Assembly: GCF_000002425.4 (NCBI RefSeq)
Contig: NC_037266.1
Coordinates: forward strand, 1,828,903 to 1,892,902
From: Physcomitrium patens
Lineage: Eukaryota; Streptophyta; Bryopsida; Funariales; Funariaceae
DNA: 64,000 nt
Direction of reading: 5' to 3'
Of this stretch, positions 21,708 to 34,692 are shown piece after piece. The first letter of the stretch is position 1, and each line of letters begins with the position of its first letter. The position numbers and the translations under genes were made by a program. Under the pieces are notes generated by a model. It did no database searches and was not told the DNA's origin. It was given only the letters and a program-made list of their open reading frames with translations.

Positions 21708-23681
21708 ATATATACTATAGAAAAGATAAGCCTAATATAAGATTATGTTTTTATATGTAATATAGTTGGTGTGGCCAATACGTCAATGCTAAAAGATTTT
21801 TGGAGATGATGTTGTAATATATGTTGTTTTGCTTAAAAATACACCAAGCACTTGGGTGTGGAAGGTGAAGTTGTGTTTTACAAATATCCAAGAAATCTTA
21901 ATAGATTTCATCCATATAAGAAGAATGCAATTCAAATTTCAACCCAAAAGTACTTAAAGCCAATACAAAGTGCTCAAAAACACTCTTCTTAGTAACTTCA
22001 ATTATATATAATCTCCAATTTCCTTATTAGTTTCATAATGAGATAATTTTGATTTTTCTTTACAAGCCCTAATCCTAGTCAATAAGCTTTGATGAGCTAT
22101 AACTCCTAATTTGACTATCCAATTGATGCAAGATTTTGCATATAAATGCCACTATAATTTTTCTATATGCTTAGAAAAATTCAATCTAATGTAACTTACA
22201 AATTCTAAAAAAAGTCCAAAAAACCACATTGATGTCTCTTGACTGCCAACTTGAAAGTTGATATAGATGTTTCAATAGTAAGTTCTCCTTCTCCAATTCT
22301 TAATTTCAACTCAAAATCATATGTAGCTTGATCTTGAAGTCTTCTAATATCATGTCCAATTTCACCTTGATTTGACTAATAGATCTTCAAATATCATAGA
22401 AATCCTACCTTACTCTAAATTGTCAACTTTTGATACTTTCTTGTACTAAAATCCAAATATCTTCCAATTCCACTATTAAATTAATACAAAATATTATACA
22501 AACTTAGCACACCCAATTAACCAAGAATTGTCAGATTTTGAATTATAGATGTAACACCAATTGTACGAATTAATCGAGAGTCCTAGCCCTAATTGTATTG
22601 CATAAATTCTTAGTCACAAATACAAACCTTGACTTTGAACTAAAATTGCAAAGCCATTTCAAATCCTATGAAAACAAGCCTTATACTTTTAAAATAAGCT
22701 TGAATCTAGCCCAAAAATCCTAATTGCTAATCTTCAATTAAACCCCTACTTTATCCTAGGGGGGCATTTAGTGGCTAGAGGTCTGATTTCGATCTTGTCC
22801 CACAAATAGTTGACCCCTAGGTATCAATCCAACCTATTTAAGGGATTTTTTAGCTTGATCCTACCTTCAACTTAATCTTAGCATCAACCATATTAATTAT
22901 TTATTTCTTCTATCATATTTTTATCAATTTATGGCCTTTTCAAGGTACTAAAAGAAATTCTATAATCTAGAAGGAAAAATTATTAATCAATATTTAATCT
23001 ACTAGCTATTAAAACAAGAAAATAGACTAAGAGGCTTTTATATAAAAACCATGTTTAAATGTCTTAAATTACTATTGAATCAAGATGATTAAATATTCAT
23101 TAAAATTTTATTTTTAATTATATTTTTACTATATAGTTGTATTACAACATGACCATGTAATCTCAGATGGTAAGAGATTGTTGAAAGAAGTTGTAAAAGA
23201 GACCTTGGACAGAAGTCTTGAATTAGAATCTAGTCTGTATAATAAATTAGATGAATCTTGAATTCTTTAAAAGATGATATTAAAAAAATTATGAAAATGA
23301 ATAATATGACAAATTTTTTAAGTATGCATAACTACATAGCTATTATTGATCACCTTTCCAACAAAAAATAAATTTTGTTTGATAAATGGTATATAATAAA
23401 TATTAAAAAAATCTTTTATTCTTAAAAAAAAATGAACTTTACTAGCTTTAGCAACTAGGAGCTTTGATTTCATTATTGTGGAAGCATTGGTTATAGTGGA
23501 AGGTACTGAAAAGTGAGATAAGTAGTGAGATTGATTGATGAAGTAGAAAACTAGCACTGGAATCAAAGAATGACAAAAGATCCTAAAAATGTAAGAGCAT
23601 AGCAACTAGGTTAATCTTGTGGTTGTTTTTATTGTTATTGGATTTATTTTTTATTTTTTATTTATTTTTTGAAATTTTATT
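21708..23681. other. AT-rich sequence, probably transposon-derived
   Basis: No gene or recognisable protein domain. The sequence has the G/C-depleted texture of the neighbouring elements and may include LTR remnants, but I could not pair any LTRs here. Confidence 0.4.
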
Positions 23682-24440
23682 GTGTTCTAATACAACTATT
23701 AGATGAAACGAAAAAAGAATGATTATATTTGAAAGAACTTGATTGAAAACATTGTAGCAAATTATCTTAGAAGTATAAATAATAATCAAAGAGGTAGTAA
23801 AAATGGCAAGTGCTAATATTGCTTCTTTGCAAAATGGACTTCTAATTACTTTGTATGATTATAAATGATACAAAAAAAGTAAATAAAAAAATAAATAATA
23901 TAAGAATTTTTAGGAATAAATTAAAAATAATTTCTTGTAAAAATTACCTTAAGAAATCAAAAATAAATATCCATAGAAGACCAATTGTGAACCATGATTG
24001 AAATTAGACCTCAAGGCACAAAAATATGTATCTATAATAATTTTGGGATTTTTTTGTATAATTAGAGAATAGAATCTTAAAGCTAACTAAAGCAAAGTTT
24101 TTGTATAGTAATTTGGACTTTTTTAAGTTTTTAATAACTTTGCAAAGACTTTGAAAAGTTAAGGTTATTTTAGCATAAAGTTCATTTTTTGAAAAATATA
24201 AAAGGTTTATACTTTGGAGAATTTTCGTAAGATTGGTAATTGATCTATGGGTGAAATTTTATATTATGTGATTATAATTGTGTACAATATGTGCTATAAG
24301 TTTGAGATTGATTAAATAGTTTATTTAAAGAGCATTGAAATTCAAATGTATTGAGGTCTTAAAAATTAGAGTTTAAAGGACTAGTAAGGATTTCTAAGAT
24401 TTTTAGCAATTTTCTAATTGGATTGTGGAAAAAATTCATT
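23682..24440 (+). repeat. dispersed AT-rich repeat, copy 1
   Basis: Aligns by eye over about 0.75 kb with 42,814-43,530 in the same orientation, including shared stretches around 23,990-24,060 and 43,110-43,190 (GACCAATT, CAAGGCACAAAA/CGAGGCACAAAA, TATGTATCTATA). It has no coding capacity. The start reads TGTT, as an LTR would, so it may be an LTR of an unidentified element. Confidence 0.6.
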
Positions 24441-24680
24441 TTCAACAACTACTAACAATCAATTTAATTAAAAATAAACTCAGATTAAAATCTAATCAGT
24501 GTATATATAAGAAACAAGTTTAATTTTAATCAAAATCTAATTTTGTTAAATAATTTTAAAAACTTTTAATTGATATAATTTCATAATTTAAAATATAATT
24601 CAAAAAAAAATCTATTAAGTTGTATGATATATAAATATAACATTTGCAATAAATTATTAAAAATATATAAGAATATATAC

Positions 24681-24682
<2 letters not shown>

Positions 24683-24720
<38 letters not shown>

Positions 24721-24795
24721 AATTATATATACAAATTTAATTACTTTTTTAATCAAAAATTTGATATACAATGATAAATAATACAATATAAACAA

Positions 24796-24845
<50 letters not shown>

Positions 24846-24935
24846 GTATTACTTATTGATAATGTATAAAATATATTATTTTTGTGAATAGAATAATTGA
24901 TTAATTAAGTAATTTAATATCTACATTTAATATGC

Positions 24936-24992
<57 letters not shown>
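24683..24992. repeat. cluster of (TA)n tracts and a (TC)n(TA)n tract
   Basis: Three tracts: (TA)n at about 24683-24717, (TA)n at 24801-24835, and a compound (TC)n at about 24941-24967 running into (TA)n to 24992. Confidence 0.9.
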
Positions 24993-26040
24993 ATCATAAT
25001 GTAGAAATAAAAGAAAAATAGAAGTATGGCTATATAAAAATTTAGGAAGGACTTAATGTATGTGCATAACCATAAGTAAGTTGTTATTATTTTGAAGTAT
25101 ATATATGTATATTTCATCATTTATTGATATAAAAACAATATTAAATAAAATTTGGTTCCAGAGATAAGTTCAAATTTTGTCTTAATAAATCCAAAGAGCA
25201 CTTGCTATGTAACTTATAAAAGGATTTAGAAATTAAACAAAAATAATGTTTTTTTTTTTTTTAAAAAAAAGAACAACCATGTAGATTTATAAGTTATACA
25301 GAACAATTTAAAATTCTATCACTAATTCCATAGTAATTTTTTGAGATGAAAAAGAAAATCATCATTTTAAAATAATAGAGAGTAATGCTATGTTTTTGTA
25401 AAATTAAATTAAATTAATATTTTCAATACAATATAAACAGTTTTATAAAAATTTATCTTACATGTAATAATTTGTATTAAAAGTTGAAACTTAAGTAAGT
25501 CAATAATTTGAACAGATTTTTATTTGAAGTGTGCGAACTGAGTTTAGAGCAATTACATATTACTGACAAAGAGTTGTTTAAAACTAGATACTGAATAGGT
25601 CCAAAACATACACAAGGTTGTATCAAATCTATTATATGCATTAAATGCTTTTACTGAATCAAGTATTGTTCATTTTTATTTTCTAGAAGACATTATAACT
25701 AATAGATATGCTGTGATCTTAATGAGTAAATACTCTTTGGTTACAATGCATTTTAAAATTGTAAATCAAGTTATGTAAGAAAAATATTTCCTATCGTATT
25801 ATGTACAACAAACTTTGGAGTATGATGTTTAGAAACTGCATTCACATGAAGAAGAGAATGTGAGCTGGGGTTCATGCTCCGCCCTCACAGATGGTGCTGG
25901 GGTTAGGAGCAGCTTGATTAAGCTAAGGCAAATTCAATACACAGATTGCTACGACAGAATTCTGTAGAGTAAAAAACATACCTCGGAGACTGAGGCAATA
26001 CACTAAAATACACTACGTCATAGCAGCAAGATACGTCTAT
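24993..26040. other. AT-rich spacer downstream of the MESD-like gene
   Basis: No coding sequence is seen. The last 150 bases or so before 26041 are less AT-rich and probably form the 3' UTR of the minus-strand gene. Confidence 0.5.
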
Positions 26041-27444
26041 TCAAAGTTCCTCTTTGATAGATGCGTCTTCTGACTTAGCCTCTACCTTCTTGGGTTCTTT
26101 TTTCTTGGATGCCTTTTCTTGGGCTTTCTTTTCTGCGTGCATTTTGTCTAAAACTTCCTCTACAGGAGGATCTCCAGGCCGTCTGAATGCAGAATTCCCA
26201 AGCTTAAACTCGTAAGCCTCGTCTTGGCTCAACACAAAATCCTTCACCTGTAGCCACATGCATCGAGGAACGGGAGTGAGGTATTTGGAGATGTCCAGTG
26301 GACCGTCCTGGCAATTGTAATACTAAAATGCCAGGTTTCGGCACACCGAGTGGTGCCCTAAACCAACAGAAATCGACTTCTGCCCAGCCCCAGTCCAACA
26401 GCACGATCAACACGACAGAAAGCCTAAAAAACCTCTATGCCTTGGACGTGAGTTTCTACTCTACTCCAGGGACAGCGTCATAGGGAGAATGAGGAATGTT
26501 CAAAAGGACTGTATTTCTAGATGTATAATTGAATGTGATGTTACAAGCATGTACAGTAATTCCAACCGAGTCAAGTAATCCCTGCGCATACCTCTGTGGT
26601 GTCTTGTCCGTAGCTAAGAATGAACATGATTGTGCTTCGGTCCACGGCATAGATCTTTGCGTTGATTGAGCCTGTTTTCAACAAATCGGTCCACTTCTCC
26701 GCGATCCGAGTAGTTTCTTCCTGTGAACATGACCGAAAAAGAAACGAAAAACATTTGAACAACGAGTGAGTATTTAGATAAACCTGGCCAGAGTAACGCT
26801 TCTAACGTTGGTCGATCGAGGTTTTCAGAATAAGAGGAGCCAATGTAGGATTCAGAACTTCCAGAAAGCAAGCATGCACAAAAAAATAAAAAATAAAATC
26901 GAGAAGATAACCTACACTAATTATTCGCGATTCAACAAATCTCGAATGTCATGCCCAAAGCATTCAAAAACTTCCCCCTTCATGGTAAGTCACTGCAGTG
27001 TAAAGCAACCATCGAGAGGAATGCAGTAGAACTATTATCATGCAATCGGATCAATGAGATACAAAGACCAGGGGGACACAGCAAGAGGACAAGAGCAAGG
27101 TAGGAAGATAGATAGGGGTTTGCAATGCGTACCGGACTTCGCTGCACGCCGAGACGAAGCTTGACGAAACCCATGGACGGGCCTGTCTGGCGCTTCATCA
27201 TTTCCAGCTGATACTTCTCGAGCTCCTGAGGATCTTCGGGCGGATCCGGAGGGGGATCAAACGGCACGGGCGACTCCTTAGCCTTACCCCATTCCTTCCA
27301 CTCCTCATCCTCTTCGTTATCTTCCACATCGTCAAGCTCGTCAGGAATGTGAACCCTCGGTCCTGCCATCGCAACACTCAATCCTTCCACTGCGAGCAAC
27401 GCCAACAACCCCAGGCACAGCCATAGCCTCTCGTTCCGGCTCAT
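26041..27444 (-). CDS. MESD-like ER-lumen chaperone, three exons
   Basis: Exons on the minus strand: 27133-27444, 26592-26720 and 26041-26247, with GT/AG introns, all phase 0, giving 215 residues. Start is ATG at 27444-27442 (MSRNERLW); the frame upstream offers only a GTG. Residues 1-25 are a typical signal peptide with a Leu-rich core. An acidic, Pro-rich linker follows, then a MESD-type fold: RQTGPSMGFVKLRL, EETTRIAEKWTDLL, AKIYAVDRSTIMFIL, and EVKDFVLSQDEAYEFKLG. A Lys-rich tail ends in KEEL, a KDEL-type ER retrieval signal. Animal MESD chaperones LRP-type receptors; the plant client is unknown. Family assignment is from motif recall, so the function is inferred; the gene itself looks intact. 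Confidence 0.85.
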
Positions 27445-27760
27445 CGTCCCCACACCTCGAACTCCGCCCTCACATCACCAAAATCGATGCTGCAAAAGCC
27501 TCCGGATGCAGAAATGCGACGAGACTCAACTGCTCTGACACCCAGTTCGATCTAGCAAGCGCTGTCTACAGATTGTTGGATCTAAGGCGGTTCCAAGTCC
27601 AGAAACAACAACAATAGGAGCTGCTCTGAGCCATGTCAGTAGTGGAGCAGATCGGGGACAACGATGTTCCCAATGACGTTCTCGGCGTTTACGTGGTCTG
27701 GGAACCGCGGAAGGGTCTGGAATAAGCTGAATGAGTTCTTTGTGCAAAGAAAATAAAAAT
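27445..27760 (-). promoter_or_regulatory. 5' leader and likely promoter of the MESD-like gene
   Basis: CpG-containing, moderate-GC sequence directly upstream of the ATG, changing abruptly to AT-rich DNA near 27,750. The 73-codon frame here has no features. No TATA box can be assigned with confidence. Confidence 0.4.
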
Positions 27761-29450
27761 TTAAAAAGTAAATTTAGTGTATGAAAGACAAATTAAATTT
27801 ATGGGTACTTATTTTCAAATTTATAGTGATTTAATTCGTTGCATTGTATTTTCTTACCAGTCAAAGTTGTACTTATTTCTGAGGTGAATACTTTAAATAT
27901 TTACATATTTGACTGGATGATTGATATACAGTTTATACACTAAGAAAAAGTAAATAAGAACCTTACAATTCATAATACTTTATTTGAGTGAGATGTGACT
28001 AATGCTGTATTGTATACAAAAACGTTTGATTTGTGATTTGGCATACTATAAGATTATTCAATCCTATTGTCAAATTTTATTTGATAATTAGTTTTTCATT
28101 TCAGTGTTGACCACTCAAATATGACGCTTGAAAAGTTTCCATAACTGTGCTCTAATTTTCAAGTAAAAACCAACTAATGATTATGATAAATTACAAAACT
28201 AGTTAAAAAATGAAGAACTTCTTCACATAGATTCAAAATTGAGATTCATGCCATCGTTCTAACCACAACAATGAGACTGTTTTATTTTTATACCAATTAC
28301 AAAAACAGAATTTTTAATTGTAAATATTTAGAGTCTAGAACACCTACGAAGTACATTAAAGAATGAGCAGAATGTATACCACGGTTGAAATACATAATAT
28401 TCAAATATTGATGTTGTATAATGGGGAGCATGTAGATAATGTTTTGTTTTGTTTTGTTTTTTTGTTTTTTTCACATATTTTTAAAAAATAGAACTAAATG
28501 CATCATTGTAAGAAACAGAAAAAAGCACACTGTGATATTTTACCCGATTCAAAAATATATATTATCACGTGATTGGAATATTCGCATATGATTATTTTTG
28601 CAAGTCTGTTAGTGAGTATAAATTCCATAATAATGTCAATTGTAAACTTTTGTTATTTTTTAATTAGAATCAACAGCTTCAAAGATTATTGTGCATATTT
28701 TGGTCAACATAAACAAGTGGCAAATTTAAGATAAAAATTTACCTTGAAGTATGTGCTTAGTAATATTTGATGTTAGGATTATGTATATTACATGATTTCT
28801 TTGATATTTTTGCAATTATCAAAATCAATCACTTTTTGTTAGTGCATTTCAAAGATTTATTTATTTATTTAAATATCTACACTTCAATGATTTTCCAATG
28901 GCACATTATACATATTCAAGTAGAAAAATAAATACACACTAACAAGATTTCAAAGACTACAAGCTGTTTTGAAAAATTCCATAAAAGTTACAACATGTCT
29001 ACAGGAAATATCTTCACTAAATCTATTTGAGGGTGTAGATTTTAAAGACTGTTAATAAATCAAACATACACCTTTTTCAGAGTAAGTCCAATCAAGAACT
29101 CACTATGAAGTTCTCTTTGAATAGACGAAATTACGCATGTGTTTTTAATATATATATATATATATATGTATATACATACACATATACTTTTGAGTGTGTG
29201 TATTAAGTCCACTTTATTTTTGCGGGTATTTGACTGCCAAATGTGTGGCACAAGACAGAGAACTGAACAAGGAGATATGACAGCACGTGTGCATCATTCT
29301 TCATTCAACTTGCACCCAATAATTACTGGTTCTTATTAGTTCCCATATCATTCTCACCTCCTCAACATCACCAATAGTTCCATTACCAACTAATCATCTT
29401 AATATTACTGCCAGTGCCTGATTAGTATCAGAAAACATACTACACATCTG
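27761..29450. other. AT-rich intergenic spacer
   Basis: Nothing recognisable except a short (TA)n tract at about 29149-29168. Confidence 0.6.
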
Positions 29451-29863
29451 ACAGGAGACCCAGAAGTTAGTGAGTGCGAGCTGAGCAGTATCCAAATAGA
29501 GTAGTCTGTATTTTGGTCTTCTTTTAGCTTTTGTGGCGGTATCGGTTACATCTTTTATTCATGAATTGCTGTTCATATTGTTACAATTCAACAAAACTGT
29601 AATAATGGAGGTGACTGTTGTCAGCTTTTGTCACTGGTTTTTAAAGGAGCTGTTGCGTAGCCGTTTCCAAGTGGACCCACCTGCCGATTTATTGCACAGT
29701 GAAAATGTTGATCGCACAATTACGTTCACAGAAACTTACTTTGCTCTCGAGACTACTTTAATAACTCTAGTTATTTTACATATTAAATTCCATCCTTAAA
29801 CATCAGTGCTACTTCTATGGTCTCCTTGTTGGATTGGTGATCTAGAAGTCGAAATACTCAGAA

Positions 29864-30199
29864 ATGTGTGTGAAAGTTGGTAATCAGCTTCTTTTGATAC
29901 TGACTAATCCCGTGCACGCCATCGCCGTGCCTGAATCAAGCTACCTCAATTGCATAGCGATCACTCACGGTCTAGGTTGGAGTATTGTGGTTCTCTACGA
30001 TGCTAATGTGTCTCGTCGCAAGAAGCCAGGTAGCCTCGGAGGTGCGCACGACGCCTCGCATTGTGCCAAAACTTGCTTCCCGACTCGCAATTGGGAGTCG
30101 CTCGAGTGGTTGGTTTGTGTTCACGTACCATTCTGTGTAGAGTACGTGGTTGGTTCTCGGGCAGACGAGCTCCGTAGACACTGCGAGGCTGCCAAGTGA
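29864..30199 (+). CDS. hypothetical ORF, 111 codons
   Basis: Open frame in the GC island, ending ...RHCEAAK. No signal peptide, repeat or known motif is seen. Both strands are open here, so chance is a real possibility. I include it because the surrounding composition is gene-like. Confidence 0.15.
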   Translation: MCVKVGNQLLLILTNPVHAIAVPESSYLNCIAITHGLGWSIVVLYDANVSRRKKPGSLGGAHDASHCAKTCFPTRNWESLEWLVCVHVPFCVEYVVGSRADELRRHCEAAK

Positions 30200-30686
30200 C
30201 GCGTCCCAAAACCCATATCAGACTTGATTAACCGTGCGACATCATTTACAATTCATACCGACGAATTCATTGAGTAACTCGCTGGATGCAAAACTGGGAG
30301 CTCACCGTCAGTGACCCCTGGAATGAATTCCTGAAGCAGCCGAACTTCGACCACTTGCATTGTGTGGGTTGCTTCAGGGTAGATGCTGACATAAGAGAGG
30401 ATCTCGAGCCATGACCAACTGCTGGTAGCAACGGCAGATCCGACGTTGCCACAACTATGAAGGACGACAACCCTAGGCAAATGACAAGCACCAGCAACAG
30501 CTGATAGCTCTTTCTGTCGCAAAACTCCCCCATCTGCAACACCCTGCTTCGCAACAGAATTAGCAAAGATGCAACACCATACTGCACGATTTGTAGACTA
30601 AAACCTACAGATCTCGCGGCGATCGGTCTGAACACATCGGGCCGAGGCAGAAGTGTGGGTTCACCGGCAGATGCGTAAGAGGAAAA

Positions 30687-31205
30687 CTAAAACTGAATCA
30701 AACAAGTCACCACAAACTGATGGAGGTCGCAAGGGAGGATCCAACGCAGGAGCCGCGGGTTTGGTGATAGTCGAAAGGTGGGTATTGAAATGGCTGTAGG
30801 GCAAGAGTTCAGATTGCTGCGAGTAGCAACGTGTGGGTTTGACACCACATGGTGCAATTCGAGAATAGTAGGGGAGGCGAAGCTCCACTTGGGTCTCTGC
30901 ATCGGTGCCAGCACCGCCAGGCCCGCTGCACGCCGACGCAAACTCGCAGACTTGGATGAGTCATCGTTGAATCTACACCGATTGTCGTCGAAGAGCCGGC
31001 ACTCATCAATGTCCAGCCTGCTTAGATCGTTGAAAAACTTGGCCTGATCATCGGCCTGGAAAACCCTGGTCTCGCAAGCTTTGCCACTGTGTCGATCGTC
31101 ACCGATCATCGACACGCTCACTTGTCGGTACTGCTTGTGCTTTTGCATAACATTTTTCATGGTCCACATATAATTCATAAGTTCTTTCTTGTCATAAATG
31201 AACAA
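30687..31205 (-). CDS. hypothetical ORF, 172 codons
   Basis: This is the longest frame in the GC island. It starts MFIYDKKELM and has a hydrophilic, Asp/Arg-rich middle (DDQAKFFNDLSRLDIDECRLF). The N-terminal third looks the most protein-like; the rest is less convincing and might be intron read-through. I recognise no family. Confidence 0.22.
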   Translation of the reverse strand: MFIYDKKELMNYMWTMKNVMQKHKQYRQVSVSMIGDDRHSGKACETRVFQADDQAKFFNDLSRLDIDECRLFDDNRCRFNDDSSKSASLRRRAAGLAVLAPMQRPKWSFASPTILELHHVVSNPHVATRSNLNSCPTAISIPTFRLSPNPRLLRWILPCDLHQFVVTCLIQF

Positions 31206-31639
31206 TGTCAGTTTTTGTTCACGCTGTATATCTTTAATGCGTGTTATAGTTTATGATTTTTTTCGTGGAGAAATAGTGCTCAGTAAGGTATGATTTTCAC
31301 TTACTTCGAAACTTTGATGATTTTGGATGCTATTTATTTTTATTTTTTTGCTAATTCCTTCGAAGAAATGAAATCATTTTTACACTCATAGAATCTTGTA
31401 AAATCTAAGCTGTAATATGATTTAAGATCATAAATCTTAGAATAATCAATAAACTAATTGCAATCGATGAAATTATTCCAAATATTATGTAGTTGTTGAC
31501 AATTTTTTTTAAAGTCTATATTGTTAGATCTTAAAGCAAACTAATAATCAAAAAATCTTGATCTCTAATCTAATTATAAAGGTATATCTTAAAATCTCCA
31601 CCGGAGGTAAAATTGAAAGCATAATTGTGAGTTACAATT

Positions 31640-33225
31640 TGTATTTGATACGTATTATTAGGCTACTAGCCACATGTAGGTGGATTCTCACCATTTTAAT
31701 TTTGGTACCATTTCAATGCTAGTGTTTGGACCTTTAGTTTAGAAACTATGGCCTGTTTTTGTGCCGGGTTAAACTGCAAACTTCTATTGGAAGCGTATGA
31801 TTTGTAATCTCCTCCCTACACTTCTGTACCCATATATTCCATTTTAAGTTGACTCTAAGTATGTCTTAAAAGATATCACCATTCAACTGTATCAAAGCTA
31901 CGAAGTTCTACAATGAGGTGTTTGAAATGTTGACACTTCCAAGCCTTTCTAACAATCCAAATCTAATTTTTGGCTATGAAGTGTATAAGATCAATAAAGC
32001 GTAGTGATTACAAAGTGTTGTTAATTGGGTCCGTAGAGTGCATGTTTAATTGATTCAATACCTCCTATTCTATATAGGCCACAATGTCCTTTATTGCATG
32101 TTTTTGCCATCGAAGCTCCAATAGGTAAGCCACGTGCTAGATGCAACCATTGCATTGTTACCAGCTTGCAGGAGATTCATGGATGCTAGACTTTTCTTAT
32201 TAGCATTTTGCATTGTTGCATAGTGTAACATTGTCATTCTAAGACTTGTAGTTCTTTTACGAGGCTTTTGGTTTGGAGAAGGTCTACTCAGTATCTTCTT
32301 TTAGTGGAGTATTGATAGAAGTTCATTTGTTTTAAGATTCTTAGTCTCGGCCACTCCCATTCTTTGGAATCCCAATTAAGCTCATTTATACGTACCATTC
32401 CAAAGAACCAAAGTCTCTTATCTTTTGATAGTTCTATTTGGTTGTATTCCATGATCTCATTGATCCTTTCTATGGTTTATAATACTATGGCATGGTGAGG
32501 CATCTCATTCAAGAGTGGATGTAAGAATGAATCTTGTTTGAGTACTTCCTTTGTCTTGCTCACCCTGAAGATTAAGCAAAGTCATCTTGATTGTGATCTT
32601 ATATACAATTGATAAACAAATTGTATGTTTGAAGTTATTGTTGTTGTTGTTATCTAGTCTCCTTTCTCTAGAGGTGTATCTATGGTTGGTGTCTAAAGAA
32701 TGGCTTCTAATAGTACTAACCATTGCACATGGATTGATTGAGATCTTGTGATTGTCTTGATGTATGCTTCATTGTGCCATTGGCCATGTTATTGGTTGTA
32801 GACATTGTTTATTTTAAACATTCCTTTCTAAGTCCATATTAAGAATCTCAAGGTAGGTTCAATGCTAAAAGGTTCTCCAGAGCTTTGTTTGCTGAAGTAG
32901 TTTCCAAACAAAGGTTGTCTTAATATTTCTACTAGAGTAGAAGGGTTAATTTACTTAAGTTCCATCTTGATTGTTTTCTAGGCTTGAAAGATTGTTCTAT
33001 ATAGTAGTAAAAAACCTTGAGGAAGAGTACAGCCAGCTATAATCCAATGGATGTTACGGGGTGATCTTACTACTCTTGTTGGTTTTGCTCGATGAAGATA
33101 ATATCTTACAAAAGATTTCCAAAGCTCAAATCTCAGCTTGAGGCTTTGTATGAAGATTTTTTTTTAATAAAGCATAGATTTGTAATTTGGTATCTAATAC
33201 TTTTGTTCTTCCTTCTTCTAATATT
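31640..33225 (-). mobile_element. LINE 3' part (RT tail, Cys/His end region)
   Basis: The minus strand continues the LINE ORF2 that begins at 39.7-40.8 kb. It shows LEEGRTKVLDT (intact form EEGGLG.(I/L)D), then a region with the pattern PSTLVEILRQPLFGN, and near 32,000-32,150 the end-domain pattern LPIGASMAKT..CNKGHCG...GIESIKHALYG, like the zinc-binding reverse transcriptase tail of plant LINEs. Stops are frequent. Its split from the other half by the Gypsy element dates the LINE as the older insertion. Confidence 0.65.
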
Positions 33226-33780
33226 TGTATGAGAATGTCAAAGACATGAACTACAAGAAGATGCATAAACTTGGAAAATCTATATTAAAAGAAAAGTGAT
33301 AAATTAGCAATGAAGTAATATGTATATTAAAAAGAAACTGAAATGGCTATTGCCAAAAGACTAGGAAATTAAAAACTCTTAAATGTAGATTAGAACAAGA
33401 AAAAAGTTGATAAGAGTGAAGATGGCTTTATTCTTGTCTCTATATATACTATTTAATTAGGAGCTATGTTGCAATGTTCTATAGGACTTCTAATATGTGT
33501 TGACTTTGTAATTTACATTCCTTGGCTTACGAGATAAGTTTTCTATGTGTGGGCTACATAGTTAGCTTATTTTTCAAACTATCAACATGTGTAGTACATG
33601 GCCAACTTGTTGGCCACATTTCTAACCTAATAAGTCAATTATAGACACCTATAAAGTCAAAGTAACATCTATAAAGCTTCTAAAAAGCTTTTATAAAAGA
33701 TATTATAGAATTAACCTATTTCTACTTACTTTTATTTAATCATATAGTAATTATTGGTTTACATGTGTATATTTGTGACA
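33226..33780 (-). repeat. Gypsy A 3' LTR
   Basis: Matches 39,148-39,700 through most of its length; shared landmarks include AATGGCTATTGCCAAAAGA. It ends in TGACA at 33,780. The low boundary is uncertain by about 10 bases. Confidence 0.75.
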
Positions 33781-34339
33781 TTACCCTCTCTTTTAGGAAC
33801 GAGTTCCACAAAGGGCGATCTTCACATGTTGAAGAAATCCAAAATGCAATAAATTATATTTGTCACATATTTTAATCTTTATTTTTTTCAAAGATAGTTG
33901 ATAGGCTCTCTCAACCATTGATAGTATTCCATACCAGGGCAAAAAAGCTACCATATTGTTTGGTCGTTGTTGAAGTCTTTGTAACTTCTTTCAAATAAAA
34001 CATTTGAAATATCATAAGAAATTGTTTATATCTCTAATAAAATCATCAAACATTGGGAGTCTCTTCCAAGGTTGTGATATCAAATATGTTGTATCTTATC
34101 ATCTATTTAAAGAAAGCCATGTTATTCTTGAGGATCGTCATCTTGATTTTATTGTCTTAAAGATTGTGACAATCGTAATGTCTTATTTAGTAAGTCCCCA
34201 AATGAAAGCTCTTCAGTTGAATCTACTGGTTGTTGGTTTTCCATCTCTTTGGCATTACAAATAAACAGAAGCTACAAAGAAAAATAGAACATAGAATATA
34301 ATCTTCCTTGAATCTTGTTTCTTTTGTAGCAAAGATTTA

Positions 34340-34692
34340 CTATTTTCAACTTAGTTTGGATGGATGTCAACGATGAAAAGCCTCCACTATCTTACCATAT
34401 TTCTTAGATTCTTTACTGGCTCTCATATATATTTATTAATATCATATTTGCATCAATGGATAAGATATTTGAATTTATTTTAGTGTTACCTTGAATTTAG
34501 AACTTCTTCTACTTTAGACTCTCTATTATTGTCTACTTCTATAGGAGGAAGTCGAGCTTGTCTTCTTTTTGGTATGTTCATAGTCTTGTATGTTTTAAAA
34601 AGAGACATGTTAAAGATAGGATGGATCTTTATTATATCTACCATATTTATGGTAGATATAATTAATAAGCAATTAGATTGATTTGTCCACAA
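34340..34692 (-). other. integrase C-terminus with chromodomain remnant (Gypsy A)
   Basis: The minus strand reads IHPIFNMSLFKTYK, then RRQARLPPIEVDNNRESKVEEVLNSRFK, then a damaged chromodomain ending KYGKIVEAFHR.HPSKLS. This is the usual Ty3/Gypsy chromovirus order. The chromodomain targets new copies to heterochromatin in this clade. Stops interrupt its core. Confidence 0.65.

Larger units (their letters stand above)
29451..31250. other. moderate-GC island with orphan ORFs
   Basis: The base composition resembles that of genes rather than the decayed transposons around it, and CpG sites are retained. Overlapping open frames of about 90 to 170 codons exist on both strands, none with a domain I recognise. 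It could be a lineage-specific gene, a non-coding transcript, or a gene remnant. Confidence 0.4.

Noticed and set aside
24556-25120. Small membrane-protein ORFs rich in Tyr-Ile
   Set aside because: They are translations of (TA)n and (TC)n microsatellites.
33200-33230. Target-site duplication AAGGA for Gypsy A
   Set aside because: AAGGA follows the right LTR at 39,701 but no matching copy lies at the left boundary.
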